Positions 1 through 10,791 of a DNA stretch of 64,000 bases are shown piece after piece. The notes below the pieces were generated by a model. That model worked only from the letters and a program-made list of their open reading frames with translations, did not search any database and was not told where the DNA came from. Within the stretch, counting starts at the first letter, position 1. The number at the start of each line of letters is the position of its first letter. This DNA is from Actinophytocola sp963825445. Its GTDB lineage: Bacteria > Actinomycetota > Actinomycetes > Mycobacteriales > Pseudonocardiaceae. The stretch is from assembly GCA_963825445.1 (NCBI GenBank), contig CAWGTM010000011.1, forward strand, positions 1 through 64,000. The letters run 5' to 3'. Made by a program: the position numbers and the translations under genes.

Positions 1-7
1 ACCGGCC

Positions 8-3000
8 TTAGCTCAAAATTTCGAGATTCGGCGTATCCGGCAGGGCGGCGATTTTTCCTAGCAGCGAAATGGCGTCAAAGTCCTTCGTCGCCGTCGACGA
101 CGCCATAAAAAATAGAAATCATTCCCAAGGCAAAAAAACCGTCTGATCCTTTGCCCCAATTCGACAGAAACGTGTTCCAGGCTGGTGAAGGCCAGAGGCG
201 ACGCGATCGTCGCCATCGCCGGTATACACCTCCAGCGTGCCGAGCCAGGAGCTTTTGAGCTGGACATTGTCCGAGCCGACGCCGGTGGAAAAGCTGGCCA
301 CATTGCCGACGATCATGCCCAACGCGCGAATCACATTGTCCCCGTTGCCGGCTTTGACGGTCCAATTGTCGGCGCCGTAGTCGGCGATGAAATTCATGTC
401 GTCCTCGCCGCTGCCGCCGACGATGTCCATCTTTTGGGCGGCCGAGGAATTCGTGTAATTCAGCGTGTTATGGCCTTCGCCCACATCGATCACCGTGACG
501 CCGGCCGAGCTGACAGGTTGAGCGTGAGATTGTCGTCGCCTCCGCCCGTTTCGACGGTCGTGGCTTTCAGGGCCGAACTGGAATTGACGTTGATCGTATC
601 GGCGCCAGCACCGGTGGTGATCGTGAGATCGCCCACGAGGTAGACGTGGTTCAAGTTCACGGTGTCGCCGCCATCACCGACATGCACAATGAGATTGCCG
701 CCGGCAGTGATGGACGAATTGACGCCAAGATTGATGCCGCTGGCAGCGCCGCTGGTCACCAACAAGTCGCCGCTGGCAAAGAAGCGATCGATCGTTACCT
801 GTGCACCGTTGCCGGTGGTAATGCTGGTCGTGCCGCTGATCAGCACGGCCACAACGCCCCCACCGTGACGTTATCGCTATCACCCGCGTGAATCGTCAGA
901 CTGCCGGCGTGCAGGTTGTCGAGCTTGACCACCTCGTTGGATGTCCCGACGGAAATGGCCAGATTCTGAGCGATCGCCACCGCATGCGTGGCATTGCCGA
1001 TAGTCACAAGCGTGTGCGCATTGTTGGCGGCGGAGTTGCCGGCCGTGATGTTCGCGCTACTGGCGGTCACGGACTGCAACGTGATCGTATCGGGCCCGCC
1101 AGCTGTGTTGGCACTCAAACTGCCGACCGTCAGGTGATCCAGATTGAGGGTATCGATTCCGCTGCCGCTGGCGATCGTCAAGGCATGCGTGACGTTAATG
1201 GCTGCCCGCGCCCCCCACCCCCAAGTTCAGCCCGCCTGCGTTGCCGCTGGCCACGAGGTTTACGCTATCGGCCGTGAGTAGGTTGTCCAGCGTGACCACG
1301 GCCGTGTCCCCGACGGCAATATTCAATCCACCGGTGACGCTGACCTGCGCGATCGCACTTCCCACGTTGACGGTGCTCTGGTCGTTGCCGCCATTGGCTT
1401 CGGTCAAGCCGATGCTGCCCACGGCGACCGCGAGGATCACAATCGAGTTAGCGCCCCGCTCCCGTAATGAACATCCACGCTCCCCGCCGAGAGCTTATCG
1501 AGAGTGACAAACCCTCGGCCGACGGTGGCGATCGACACCAGGCCGGTGACGCCCAGTCCGGCTAGATTGCCAATAGTCACGGTGTCCGAGGCGTTGGCGG
1601 CGGCAGTTCCCGTGCTGACATTGATATGGTCGGCCGTGAGATTGTTGATGAAAACGCCATCGTTTCCATCCCCCGTGGTGACGGCCAAGCCGGCGGTTAG
1701 GGCAACGTGATCGGTGGCGTTGCCGACGAGAACAGTTTCGCCACTTCCCAGTCCGGCGCTCCCCGTATCGACGCTGGCGCTGCCGGCCGAGATGGTTTCC
1801 AAACTGACGAAATCCGCCCCCGCGCCGGCTTTCACGGCGATGCTGCCGGCCGTCACGTCCACGAGATTCACCGCGTCGCTGCCGTCCCCTGTCGTGACCG
1901 ACAGCTTGCCATTGATGACAACCTGCGCGAGATCGCCAAGCTGGATGGCATCGGCATTGCCCGCGCCGGCGTTGCCCGAGTCGATGTTCATGGTTCCAGC
2001 GGTCACTGGATCGACGTGCAGGATATCGACGCCGCCGCCGCTGGCGATGGTCAAGGCATTGGTGACGTTGACCGCGGCATTGGCCCCCACCAGCACGGTG
2101 TCGCCCGTCACCGCTCCACCCGTAATGATGCTCACATTGCTCGCGCCGGTGATGTTATCCAGCGTCACGAGGTCGTTGCCGTCGCCCGTGGTGATCGACA
2201 AACCGGCCGTGACGCTAACCGCCACGGTGGCGCTGCCCACGGTGATGCTGTCTTGATTGACGCCGCCGGCATTGCCCAGATCGAAGCTGGCGCTGCTGGC
2301 CGTCACGGCGTTGACGGTGACCTTATCCGTGCCGTCATTGGTATGCACGGTGATCGCGCTGGCGGTCAACCGGTCGAGACTCACGGCGTCGTCGCCATCG
2401 CCGGTGGTCACGGCCAACGAAGTGGAGATCGCAACCGCGCCGTTCATGCCGATGTTGACCGCATCGACGTTGCCTGCTCCCGCTGCCAGTGTTGATGGTC
2501 AGGCTGGGAGTCGTCAAGACATCGATGTTCACGGCGTCCCGCCGTTGCCGTCCGTGATCGCGACCCATTTGGCGAGGTCGTCGGCCCGCCACCAGTACCT
2601 ACGAAATTTCCGTTGCTGATGGTGACCGTGTCGCCGGTGCCCGGCGCGTCGCCGTGTCGATAACCAGCGAATCGACGTCGGCGGCCACGAGGCCGGAAAC
2701 CTCGATCGTATCGGTGCCGCCGTCCAAGCTCACGAAAATATTCTTGAAGGTTCCGATCGTGAAGGATCGGCCGCCGCCGGCGTTGGTATTGGCCAATACT
2801 CGGCGCCGCGCCGCCATCGCCCGTGACCGCCGTGGCCGTGTCGCCATACACGAACAGACGATGCGCCGCGTCTTCGAAGACGGCCAGATGGTCGTTGGCG
2901 GCGTCGCCGTTGATGAAGACGTCGGTGTTGACCTGCTTGGTGATGATGGCCAAGAGCCGGCGGCTCTTCTTTCCTCGAACCGCAGCCTACGCCTGTTCAG

Positions 3001-3072
3001 CACGATCGATTCCCTTCGAAAAACATGGCGGCAAGAGAGAGGATTCTCACCGCGCGAGGCAGCAAGAATCAC
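8..3072 (-). CDS. Large repeat-rich extracellular protein, planctomycete type (frame-disrupted)
   Basis: A beta-repeat protein of roughly 1000 residues, split by many single-base frameshifts. Open pieces lie at 2953-2444, 2447-1437, 1440-1195, 1181-840, 852-490 and 493-119. Joining frames near 2965 restores an N-terminus reading RRLRFEE then SRRLLAIIT, the hallmark N-terminal motif of many secreted planctomycete proteins (Planc_extracel-like). An ATG at 3026 would give a shorter start if one T is missing from its T-run. The body repeats modules rich in TGDG(D/N)D, 'VTVGDLA' and 'SVSINAG' type strands, probably a beta-solenoid, with no catalytic motif seen. The restored C-terminus ends ...LPDTPNLEILS with a TAA at 8-10. 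The function is unknown; a surface or matrix structural protein is the likely role. The frameshifts look like sequencing errors because the amino-acid repeats stay intact on either side of each shift. Confidence 0.6.
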
Positions 3073-3376
3073 ATCGCCTCCCGGGAAATCGACCGTCCCA
3101 AACTAACGCACGCCGACGGGGACTCGGCAGCGGAAGCCTCGGCAGTGCTGTGGCGCTAAGTGACACAGCTTAAGACCCGGCTGGGCAGTGGCAGGAGAAT
3201 AACGTTGCCGAGCCAGCAAAGTCAAGCATTCCAACGCAGACCCGCGCTCTTGCGTAATCCACCAAAGCCAACGGCTGATCCGTCGCCGGAGCCGTAGGGC
3301 CGCCAGCGCTCAGGTCAGCCGTCGCCATGAGCAGAAAACAGAATTATCGCTTTAAAGTCAGTCTTTAAGCCGAAAT
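3073..3376. other. Intergenic region between two paralogous repeat proteins
   Basis: This 304-base stretch separates the start of the first repeat protein from the stop (TGA at 3377-3379) of the second. No ORF with coding character was found. It probably holds the promoter of the minus-strand gene ending at 8, but no convincing -35/-10 pair was seen. Confidence 0.4.
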
Positions 3377-6300
3377 TCACCGCCACGGGCTATTCCAAGC
3401 GCCGACGATGGAAGCCTGATCGAAGCCAGGGCCGCCATCGGCGGTGCTATAAAAATTCAACCGGTTGGCTTTGGAGTAAAATCCATCCTGACCCGCGCCC
3501 AATTCAGCGAATAACCGATCCAGGGCGTTGGAGCCCACGCCGACGCTATCGCCACCGTCACCGGTGATGACGGATAGTGTTCCACCTTGTTGTTGCCCAG
3601 TTGGACGTTGTCGCCGCCTGTGCCGGTCAAGAAACTGGCGATCGTGCCGAAGATCGAGCCAAACATTTGAATGCCGTTGTTGCCGTCGCCAGCATTCAGG
3701 GCCAAATCTTTGTTGAAGTAGACGGCTTGGATGCTCAAGGCATCATTGCCGCTGCCACTACCGATATTGACGGTGTCGGCCGCGCTCGAATTCTTGAGCA
3801 TCAGGCTGTTTTGGCCGTCTCCCAAGCTGATGGTCAGGGTTCCCACGGCGCTGACCTGATTGAGGGTCACCTGGTCGTCATCGAGACCCGTGACGAAGGT
3901 CATCGCGCCCAGGGCCGAACTGCCTTCCACATCGATCACGTTGAGGCCGCCACCGAAGGCCACGTTGATGCCGCCGGCCGTATAGACCTTGCTCAATTCC
4001 GCAGTGACACCGCCATTGCCGCCATCGACGATCACGCTTCCACCCGTGGTCACGGTTGTCGTGATTCCGAGCTTGATGGATCGGCCCCATCGCCACTGGT
4101 GACATACAAATTGTCCACCGCGGTGAAGATCATCGACGGTGATGTCGTCATCGCCCGCGCCAGTATCGACGCTGGCGTCGCCGTTCACCATGACCGCGGC
4201 GTCAGCGCCCAGCGTCACGCTACGGCGCCGGCGCCAGCGTTGATGCCCAAGCTCCCCGCAGTCAAATTATCGACATCTATCGCGTCATCTCCATCACCGG
4301 CGGCCACGGCTAGGCTGGCACTGACATCAACGACGTTAGTGGCGGTGCCTACCGTGATGGTATCGACATTGCCGCGCCCGCGTCCCCCGCGTCGACGCTG
4401 GCGTTGTCGGCCGTCATGGCGCCGATCGTGATCGTATCGGCGGCCGCGCCGGTGCTAATGCCCAGGCTGCCCACCGTGAGTTTGTCGACGCTGACAGTGT
4501 CCGCGCCAGTCGAAGTGCCAATGCTCAAGCCGCCGACGATATCGACCGCCGCGAACACCAATCGTGACTGAATCCGCGCCGGCGGCCGTGCCGGTGACGA
4601 TGCCCACGGTGGCAGCCAAGGCGATATTGTCGACGGTGATCACGTCGTTGCCATTACCTGTCGAAATTCCTAAGCCGCCCGAGACCGTGACAATGTTGGT
4701 GGCGTTGCCCACGTGAACGGTATCGGCATTTCCCGCGCCGCAGCGCCGGCATCAATGACGGCATTGCCAACCGTGAGGGTCAGCACCGTGATCGTATCGG
4801 CTCCGGCCCCCGTGCTGACGGCCAGGCTGCCCAGGGTCGATTTGTCCAGGCTGACGGTGTCCGTGCCGCTGCCCGTCGTGACCAACAGGCCGCCAGTGAC
4901 GGTGACCGCCGTCGTCGAGCCGATCGACACAGCGTCAGTGCCCGTCGCGCCCCCGTGTTGATGCTGACGTTGTCGGCAGTCGTGAGATGGTCCAGCGAGA
5001 CCACGTCATGACCATCGCCGGTGACAATGCCAAATCCGTGAGTGATGTCCCGCGGCCCCCGCGATTCCGACATGCACTGTATCGGTGCGGTGGCCCCGGC
5101 ATTGCCGGCGTCGATACTGGCGGAACCAGCGATCAGGGCCAAAAGGGTCACGGTGTCCGCGTCGTCGCCGGTGCTGACTCCCAGGCTGCCGACGGTTGAC
5201 TTATCGACGCTGACGGTGTCCGTGCCGTCCCCCGTGGTGACCGCCAATCCTCCGGCGATATTCACGGCGGTCGACCCGCCGATGGTCACGGCGTCGGCGC
5301 CCGTCGCACCGCCGCTATTGATGCTGACGCTGCCGGAATTGGTGACGTTGTCGAGCGTGATGACGTCGTTGCCGTCGCCCGTGGCGATGGTCAGCGCAGT
5401 CGAGACGCTCACGGCGTCGGTCGAGCTCCCCACGTGGACCGTGTCGAAGAGTCCAGCTCCGGCATTGCCGGCGTCGATTTGAGCACTATTGGCGGCCAGC
5501 GCAAAACGGTGATCGAGTCGGCGGCGGCGCCCGTATGGACGTGCAAAGTGCCGACATCGGTCTGGTCGACGCTGACGGTGTAGCGCCGGTGTCGGTAGTG
5601 ATGCTCAGATCGTCGGTGACCGTCACTGCGGCCAGTGAACCTACCGTGACCGAATCTCCAGTCGTCGCGCCGCCGGCATCAATGCTGACGCTAGCCGCAG
5701 TGGTAAGATTATCGAGGGTAATGACATCGTCGCCGTCGCCGGTGGCGATGGTCAGTTCGGCTGTGATGGCCACGGTGTCGGTAGTGCTGCCGACATTTAC
5801 CGTATCGGTGTTTCCAGCGCCAGCATCCCCCGCGTCGATGTGGACACTGCCGGCACTAGCGTCAAGACGGTGATCGTGTCGGCCGCGTCGCCGGTGTCGA
5901 CGTTCAAAGCGCCGACGGTTGTCTGATTGACGCTGACGCTGTCCGCGCCAGTGTCGGTGGTGATGTCCAGATCGCCGGTGACCGTCACAGTCGCCAGATC
6001 GCCAACGGTGACGGTATCAATGTTCGTTGCGCCCCCGGCATTGATGCTGACGCTGTCGGCGGTGGTCAGGTTATCGAGGGTGATCACATCGTCGCCGTCA
6101 CCGGTGGCGATGGTCAACCCATGAGTGATGCTCACCGCAACGGACGAAGTTCCTACATTGACCATGTCCACGCCAGCGGCGCCGGCATCCCCGGCGTCGA
6201 GGTTGGCGGAATCGGCGGTCAAAGCCAAAATAGTGACGGTATCCGAGCCAGCGCCGGTGGTCACTCCCAGGCTGCCGACCGTTGTTTTATCGACGCTGAC

Positions 6301-6483
6301 GGTGTCCGCGCCATTCCCCGTGGTGACCGCCGAAGCGCCGCGACATTCACGGCGGTCGTGCCGCCGATGGTCACGGCATCGACGCCCGTCGCGCCACCGC
6401 TATTGATGCTAATGCTGCCGGAATTGGTGACATTGTCGAGCGTGATGACGTCATCGCCATCGCCCGTGGCGATGGTCAGCGCG
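3377..6483 (-). CDS. Second repeat-rich extracellular protein, planctomycete type; 5' end lost at contig join, frame-disrupted
   Basis: A paralogue of the gene ending at 8. Frame-intact pieces lie at 4218-3457, 4561-4349, 4712-4455, 4930-4670, 5433-4780, 5773-5486 and 6264-5797. Correcting frames gives a C-terminus reading AELGAGQDGFYSKANRLNFY then ...VGAWNSPWR-stop, which aligns with VELGQGSDGFFALGNDFYF of the first protein. The two therefore share a C-terminal domain. The body is made of long tandem repeats with phrases such as TGDGDDVITLDNLT and TGADSVSVNQTTVG. The N-terminus is missing because the sequence changes abruptly to a proteobacterial EAL gene near 6483. It is probably secreted. 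No enzymatic motif was recognised. Confidence 0.55.
4630..6480 (-). repeat. About 360-bp tandem coding repeats
   Basis: A conserved block reading, on the plus strand, 'tcgagggtgatcacatcgtc' or a close variant recurs near 4630, 4992, 5347, 5710, 6071 and 6432. Spacing is 355-363 bases, so the unit is about 120 codons. Each unit holds two alternating beta modules. The contig join at about 6483 falls just after the last copy of this block, as expected for an assembly break in a repeat. Confidence 0.8.
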
Positions 6484-6490
6484 GTTCGGC
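6470..6490. other. Contig join 1: planctomycete-type to alphaproteobacterial DNA
   Basis: Up to about 6483 the plus strand matches the repeat block seen at 5380-5400 (...cccgtggcgatggtcagcgc). From 6484 the next bases read directly as FGDEVLRRVA of a GGDEF domain on the opposite strand. Neither gene is complete at this point. Strand, repeat content and inferred phylum all switch here. Confidence 0.85.
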
Positions 6491-7619
6491 GACGAGGTGC
6501 TGCGCCGCGTCGCGACGCGGATCGACACCGAGCTCGCGCAAAGCTTCGTCGCGCGGCTGGGCGGCGACGAGTTCGTCATCGTCACGCGCCAGGGCGGCCG
6601 ACGGCGAGCCGCTCGAACGCCTGGCCAAGCGCGCCGGCGACGCGGCGGCGGAGCGGATGCAGATCGACGGCCACGACGTGACGCAGGCGGCGAGCATCGG
6701 CATCGCGATCTCGCCCGCCGACGGCGTGGATGCGCGGTCGCTGCTCAAGCATGCCGATCTCGCGCTTTACCGCGCCAAGGAGCTCGGCCGCGGCATGTTC
6801 TGCTTCTTCGAGGAACAGCTCAACCAGCGCGCGCAGGAGCGCCGCCGGATGGAAAGCGACCTGCGCACCGCGCTCCACGAAGGGCAATTCGAGCTTCATT
6901 TCCAGCCGCTGTTCGACCTCGACGCCAATTGCGTCGGGTCGTTCGAGGCGCTGATCCGCTGGCACCACCCGACGCGCGGGATGATCTCGCCGGTCGATTT
7001 CATCCCGATCGCCGAGGATACCGGGCTGATCGTCGAGATCGGCGCGTGGGTGCTGCGCGAGGCGTGCGCGCAGGCGGCGAGCGTGGCCGAGCAATGTGCG
7101 CATCGCGGTCAACGTGTCGTCGGTGCAGTTCCGCCGGCCCGGGCTTGAGCGAAACGGTGCTGCAGGCGCTCGCCGCGAGCGGGCTCGCGCCCGAACGGCT
7201 CGAGCTCGAAATCACCGAATCGATCTTCCTCGAAGGGCTCGATTCGACCACGCCGACTGCTCCACGGCCTGCGCTCGCTCGGGGTGCGCATCGCGCTCGA
7301 CGATTTCGGGACGGGCTATTCGTCGCTGAGCTATCTCCAGAGCTTCCCGTTCGACAAGATCAAGATCGACCGCTCGTTCATCCAGGATCTGCTCACGCGC
7401 CCCGGCGCGGTGGCGATCGTCCGCGCGATCACCGATCTCGCGCGCGCGCTCGGGATGGAAACCACCGCCGAGGGGGTCGAGGAAAATGACCAGCTCGCCG
7501 AGCTGCGCAAGCACGGCTGCTCGTCGGTCCAGGGCTATCTGTTCAGCCGCCCGATCGACGCCGCCGCGGTCCGCGAGCTGCTCGCCGAGGAGCCGCCGCG
7601 CAGCGCCGCCGCTGCGTGA
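6484..7619 (+). CDS. GGDEF-EAL domain protein (5' truncated, frame-disrupted)
   Basis: A cyclic-di-GMP signalling protein cut at its 5' end by the join. The C-terminal half of a GGDEF domain is present with the intact signature LGGDEFVIV, then a full EAL domain starting near LRTALHEGQFELHFQPLFDL. Metal and catalytic motifs are visible: FEALIRWHHP (EAL-type), ELEITES, DDFGTGYSSL and KIDRSFI, so the phosphodiesterase half looks active. Single-base frameshifts occur near 6600, 7090, 7150 and 7260, and the frame-corrected protein is continuous through them. It ends ...EEPPRSAAAA. Any N-terminal sensor domain is lost. A diguanylate cyclase activity is possible because GGDEF is conserved, but that half is incomplete here. 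Confidence 0.85.
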
Positions 7620-7726
7620 CGCGACGAATGGCGGAACCCAAGCCGCGCTGACGCGTCTTTCCGTTTCTGTGGCGTAACCGTCGGGTGACCGGGGCGGCGC
7701 TGCAGAGGCAACAGGAAGGAAACATC

Positions 7727-7873
7727 ATGCTTTGGACGATCGTCGTCATCCTGCTCGTTCTGTGGGCGCTGGGCTTTGCCGTTCATGTCGGCGGCGGCCT
7801 GATTCACCTGTTGCTGGTGATCGCGCTGATCGTGGTCGTCGTGCGGCTGATCCAGGGCCGCCGCGTCGTCTAG
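7727..7873 (+). CDS. Small lmo0937-family membrane protein
   Basis: A 48-residue hydrophobic protein starting MLWTIVVILLVLWALGF with two closely spaced membrane segments (about residues 2-18 and 24-41), ending in a short basic tail QGRRVV. This size and layout match the lmo0937/DUF5670 family of tiny membrane proteins found next to stress genes in many bacteria. The ATG at 7727 is preferred over upstream in-frame starts because AGGAAGGA lies just before it. It has its own short gap after the EAL gene and no obvious partner. The function is unknown. Confidence 0.75.
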   Translation: MLWTIVVILLVLWALGFAVHVGGGLIHLLLVIALIVVVVRLIQGRRVV

Positions 7874-7913
7874 CCGATCTCCGGCGCGGCAGGGACAACC
7901 CGGCCGCGCCGGA

Positions 7914-8480
7914 TCATCGTTTCGCGACGCAGATCCGCGCGTTGATCCGCAGCCCGTCGGCCCCGTCATAGACCATGCCGGTGTCGTATTGCCCCTCGAG
8001 CTGGCTTGTTCCGGGAACGGCGCGGAGCGGCTGGCCTTCGCCGGTCGTCGGCATCGAGATGTAACCCTGCGCGGGCGTCAGCTTGAACAACGTCACGAAG
8101 ACGTCGGGAAAGCCGCCGTCGCAACGGAATCGGATCGGCCCTGACGACAGCCCGGCGGCGTCGCCGCCCAGTCCGGCCAGGCGGCGCAGATCGGAAATGT
8201 CACCCAGATAGGCGTCGCGGACGCACGCCGGCATCGTGTCGGTCGAATCCTCCTCCGCGCATTGGTCGCGGTCGCGCAGGAACTGGCGCTGCCGCGCGAC
8301 CAGCCCACCGCGCTCTTGCGCCGGCCCGGCGAGCGCGAGGCGGTACAGCCGCGCCTCTTCGCGATCGAGCGCACTCAACTCGCCGCTCGCGCAGATCGCA
8401 AGCTCGATCTTTGTCCGCGCCCGCGCGCAATCGAAGCTCGGCCCGCTCGCCGCCGCGGCCATTGCCAGCAAAGCGATCAT
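7914..8480 (-). CDS. Secreted LprI-like N-terminal domain protein, possible lysozyme inhibitor
   Basis: A 188-residue protein. The first 14 residues (MIALLAMAAAASGP) are a short signal sequence. Next comes an LprI/DUF1311-type domain: FDCARARTKIELAIC...LSALDREEARLYRLAL, with paired cysteines and a later C...C pair around 'DQCAEE' and 'MPACVRDAYL'. The C-terminal part (RFRCDGGFPDVFVTLFK...) resembles the MliC-type lysozyme inhibitor strand pattern, so the protein may combine two periplasmic inhibitor-like domains. The frame is intact, unlike most neighbours in this segment. It lies 34 bases downstream of another exported protein on the same strand. A role in defence against host or competitor lysozyme is inference from the domain names. 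Confidence 0.7.
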   Translation of the reverse strand: MIALLAMAAAASGPSFDCARARTKIELAICASGELSALDREEARLYRLALAGPAQERGGLVARQRQFLRDRDQCAEEDSTDTMPACVRDAYLGDISDLRRLAGLGGDAAGLSSGPIRFRCDGGFPDVFVTLFKLTPAQGYISMPTTGEGQPLRAVPGTSQLEGQYDTGMVYDGADGLRINARICVAKR

Positions 8481-8514
8481 CGCCGTCCCCCGTTACGATC
8501 GACCGCGACGCGCG

Positions 8515-9057
8515 CTATTTCCTGCCGGGCGGTGGCGTCGCCGGCCCCGGGCTGACCCCCGACGCAATGCTGCGCGCGCCGACCGACACGCCGAACAGCT
8601 TCCAGCGGTTGCTGACCCATTGATAGGTGAAGCTGAACAGCACCGCGGTCGGCCGTAGCCCGAAGCCGCCTTCCAAGTGCATCATGCCCTGATTGTCGAT
8701 CCCCGGCGCCCGCGTGTAGGTCGGCGCGAGCAGCAAGGTGTTCGACAGGTCGATATTGGTCGCGCGGATCCCGTTGAAGATCTGCCCCAGCTTGCTTGGG
8801 TCGTTGACCATCTGGAACGCGGGCGCCGAAATATCGCGCAACACCGAATAATTACCCGATTCGTTCGCCTGCTGGATCGCAACCATGGTTGCCCAGATCA
8901 GCCGCGCGCGTTGCAGTTCGTCGGGCAGCGGCTGAGTCGAGACCGGCGCGCTATACGCGACCGGCGGCGCTACCTGCGGCGGGGCAGCCGCGGGGCGGCT
9001 TGCGCCGACGCCGTTCCCGGCATCGACGCAAGCACTCCCCCGACAACCCAGCACCAC
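8515..9057 (-). CDS. Conserved exported protein of unknown function
   Basis: About 180 residues. The C-terminal 130 residues (from ELQRARLIWATMVAIQQANE to WKLFGVSVGAR) have the look of a small alpha+beta domain of NTF2-like size, with a strand-rich end 'AVLFSFTYQWVSNRWKLFGV'. The N-terminus is uncertain. Reading one frame over gives VVGGVLASMPGTASAQA, a convincing signal peptide with an A-x-A site, so a single-base error near 9000 is likely and the mature protein probably starts after it. A proline/alanine linker follows. The GTG at 9057 is used as a tentative start. It follows the YadA-like gene by 13 bases and may be co-transcribed with it. No function is assigned. Confidence 0.5.
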   Translation of the reverse strand: MVLGCRGSACVDAGNGVGASRPAAAPPQVAPPVAYSAPVSTQPLPDELQRARLIWATMVAIQQANESGNYSVLRDISAPAFQMVNDPSKLGQIFNGIRATNIDLSNTLLLAPTYTRAPGIDNQGMMHLEGGFGLRPTAVLFSFTYQWVSNRWKLFGVSVGARSIASGVSPGPATPPPGRK

Positions 9058-9070
9058 GTTGGTGTCCGGA

Positions 9071-10633
9071 TCAAAAGGCCACCGAGAAGCCGCCGCGTGC
9101 GCCGACTTCACCCGTGTTGAACCCCGCGCCGACACCGGCCGACACGAAGGCCTTCTCGCCCACCCGAGCACCGATCGCGATCGTACCGGCGGCGCGGTTG
9201 TTGAAGTAACCGACGCCACCCGACAGCGCGAAGTTCGAGCCTGCAGGAATCTGCGGCGTTTCCATCGCCAGCGCCATCGCCACGCCTTCGTTGGTACGGT
9301 TCAAGTCACGCCGGATCACATTGTTCTGCGCGAACAACGAGGACACTTGCCCGTTCAACGTCCCGATCTGGCCGTTGATCGTCCCGATCTGGCCGTTGAT
9401 CGTGTTGATCGACGCCGTGTTGCCCGCGACCTGCGTGTTGAGCGTGTTGATCGACGTCGTGTTGGCCGTCACGCGCGTGTTGAGCGTGCCGATCGACGCG
9501 GTGTTCGCGGCGATGTTGGTCGTGTTGGTCCCCACTTGCGTGGTGAGCGCCGCGACCGATGCCGATGTGGCGAGCGATGCGACCGACGGCCCGACGCCCA
9601 GCGTGCCGCTGGCGTCCGCGGTGACGAGGTTGACCGACCCGGTCTGTGCCGCCGTGCTGGCGGCCAGGTCGCCGACCGTCACCGATTGCCCCGCGCCGCC
9701 GAGCACGATCTGGTTGTCGCGGGTGGTCGCGGCAGCGGTGCCGATAGCGTAGGAATTGGTATTCGCCGCCGTCGCGCCTTGGCCGATCGCCACCGAGTTG
9801 GTGCCCGTCGCATTGGCATTGAAGCCCAGCGCGATTGCACCGGTGCCCGCAGCATTGCTTTGCACACCCAGCGCGGTCGATCCGACGCCCGAGGCTTGTG
9901 CAAGTGAGCCGACCGCCATCGCGAAGTCCGTCGAGGCATTGGCATTCTGGCCGATCGCGATCCCGGCTGTTCCCGCCGCATTCGAACCACCGCCGACGGC
10001 GACGCTCAGCAAGCCGGACGACTTTGCGTTTTCCCCGACCGCTACCGAACTGCTGCCCGATGCGGCACTGTTGTAACCCATCGCAAGCGAACTGCCGCCG
10101 CTTGCGACGGCGTTGAAGCCGAACGCTCCGTCGTTATCGCCGGTCGCCTGCGCGGTCGATCCGACCGCGGTCGAGCTCGCGCCCGAAGCGAATGAGGACG
10201 CGCCTACGGCCATCGAATGATCGCCCGTGGCACCGGCGCCGAACCCGCTCGCCAAGGAATAGTCGCCGGTCGCCTGCGCCTGAACGCCGAACGCCTGCGC
10301 GGCATAGCCGCTGGAGACCGAATTGGTGCCGATCGAGCTCGAGAAGTCGCCGGTCGCTTGCGCGTTCGAACCGACTGCGGTGCCGACGAGGCCCGACGCG
10401 TTCGCGAAGCTGCCGATCGCGCTGCCGAAATCGCCCGTCGCGGAGGAATTCTGCCCGACGGCGGTCGACGACGTGCCGGTTGCCGTGCTGTTCACGCCGC
10501 ATTCCAGCGCGGTCGCGACGCCGACATTGGCGTTGCATTCAGGTGTGCCGTCCGCGCGCGCCGGGGCGGCGCCGAAGGACAGGGACAGCGCAGCTGCACA
10601 CGCGCCGCCGGCAAGTAAGGTAAGGTACCGCAT
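9071..10633 (-). CDS. YadA-like trimeric autotransporter adhesin
   Basis: A type Vc secreted adhesin of 520 residues. The ATG at 10633 has GGAG upstream and gives a clean signal peptide (MRYLTLLAGGACAAALSLSF...ARA). Residues about 40-280 are YadA head repeats of about 14-16 residues built on SxAxGxxAxATG, such as SSATGDFGSAIGSFANASG. A neck-like stretch NSYAIGTAAATTRDNQIVLG follows, then a coiled-coil stalk of NTxxIxxNTxxI repeats (NTTNIAANTASIGTLNT...). The last 75 residues form the outer-membrane anchor, ending in aromatic F (GGFSVAF), as beta-barrel proteins do. The frame is intact. It is expected to trimerise in the outer membrane and bind surfaces or host matrix. The two downstream minus-strand genes are also exported. 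Confidence 0.88.
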   Translation of the reverse strand: MRYLTLLAGGACAAALSLSFGAAPARADGTPECNANVGVATALECGVNSTATGTSSTAVGQNSSATGDFGSAIGSFANASGLVGTAVGSNAQATGDFSSSIGTNSVSSGYAAQAFGVQAQATGDYSLASGFGAGATGDHSMAVGASSFASGASSTAVGSTAQATGDNDGAFGFNAVASGGSSLAMGYNSAASGSSSVAVGENAKSSGLLSVAVGGGSNAAGTAGIAIGQNANASTDFAMAVGSLAQASGVGSTALGVQSNAAGTGAIALGFNANATGTNSVAIGQGATAANTNSYAIGTAAATTRDNQIVLGGAGQSVTVGDLAASTAAQTGSVNLVTADASGTLGVGPSVASLATSASVAALTTQVGTNTTNIAANTASIGTLNTRVTANTTSINTLNTQVAGNTASINTINGQIGTINGQIGTLNGQVSSLFAQNNVIRRDLNRTNEGVAMALAMETPQIPAGSNFALSGGVGYFNNRAAGTIAIGARVGEKAFVSAGVGAGFNTGEVGARGGFSVAF

Positions 10634-10791
10634 CGGGTTCTCCAGTTTATGACTTATCCTCGCCGCCCCCGGGGCGACGATGGTAAAAAGCACTGGCGAC
10701 CCCGTTATCGGGATTTGGAACTCCTCGAAGGAATTCAAGGATGACGTAGCGTAAGTTTCCGAAGGTGCCTAGCAGAAACTGACAGGAAAAC

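Noticed and set aside
4630..6480. CRISPR array suggested by regular spacing
   Set aside because: The period is about 360 bases, repeats are imperfect throughout and the sequence is coding. There are no short spacers or cas genes.
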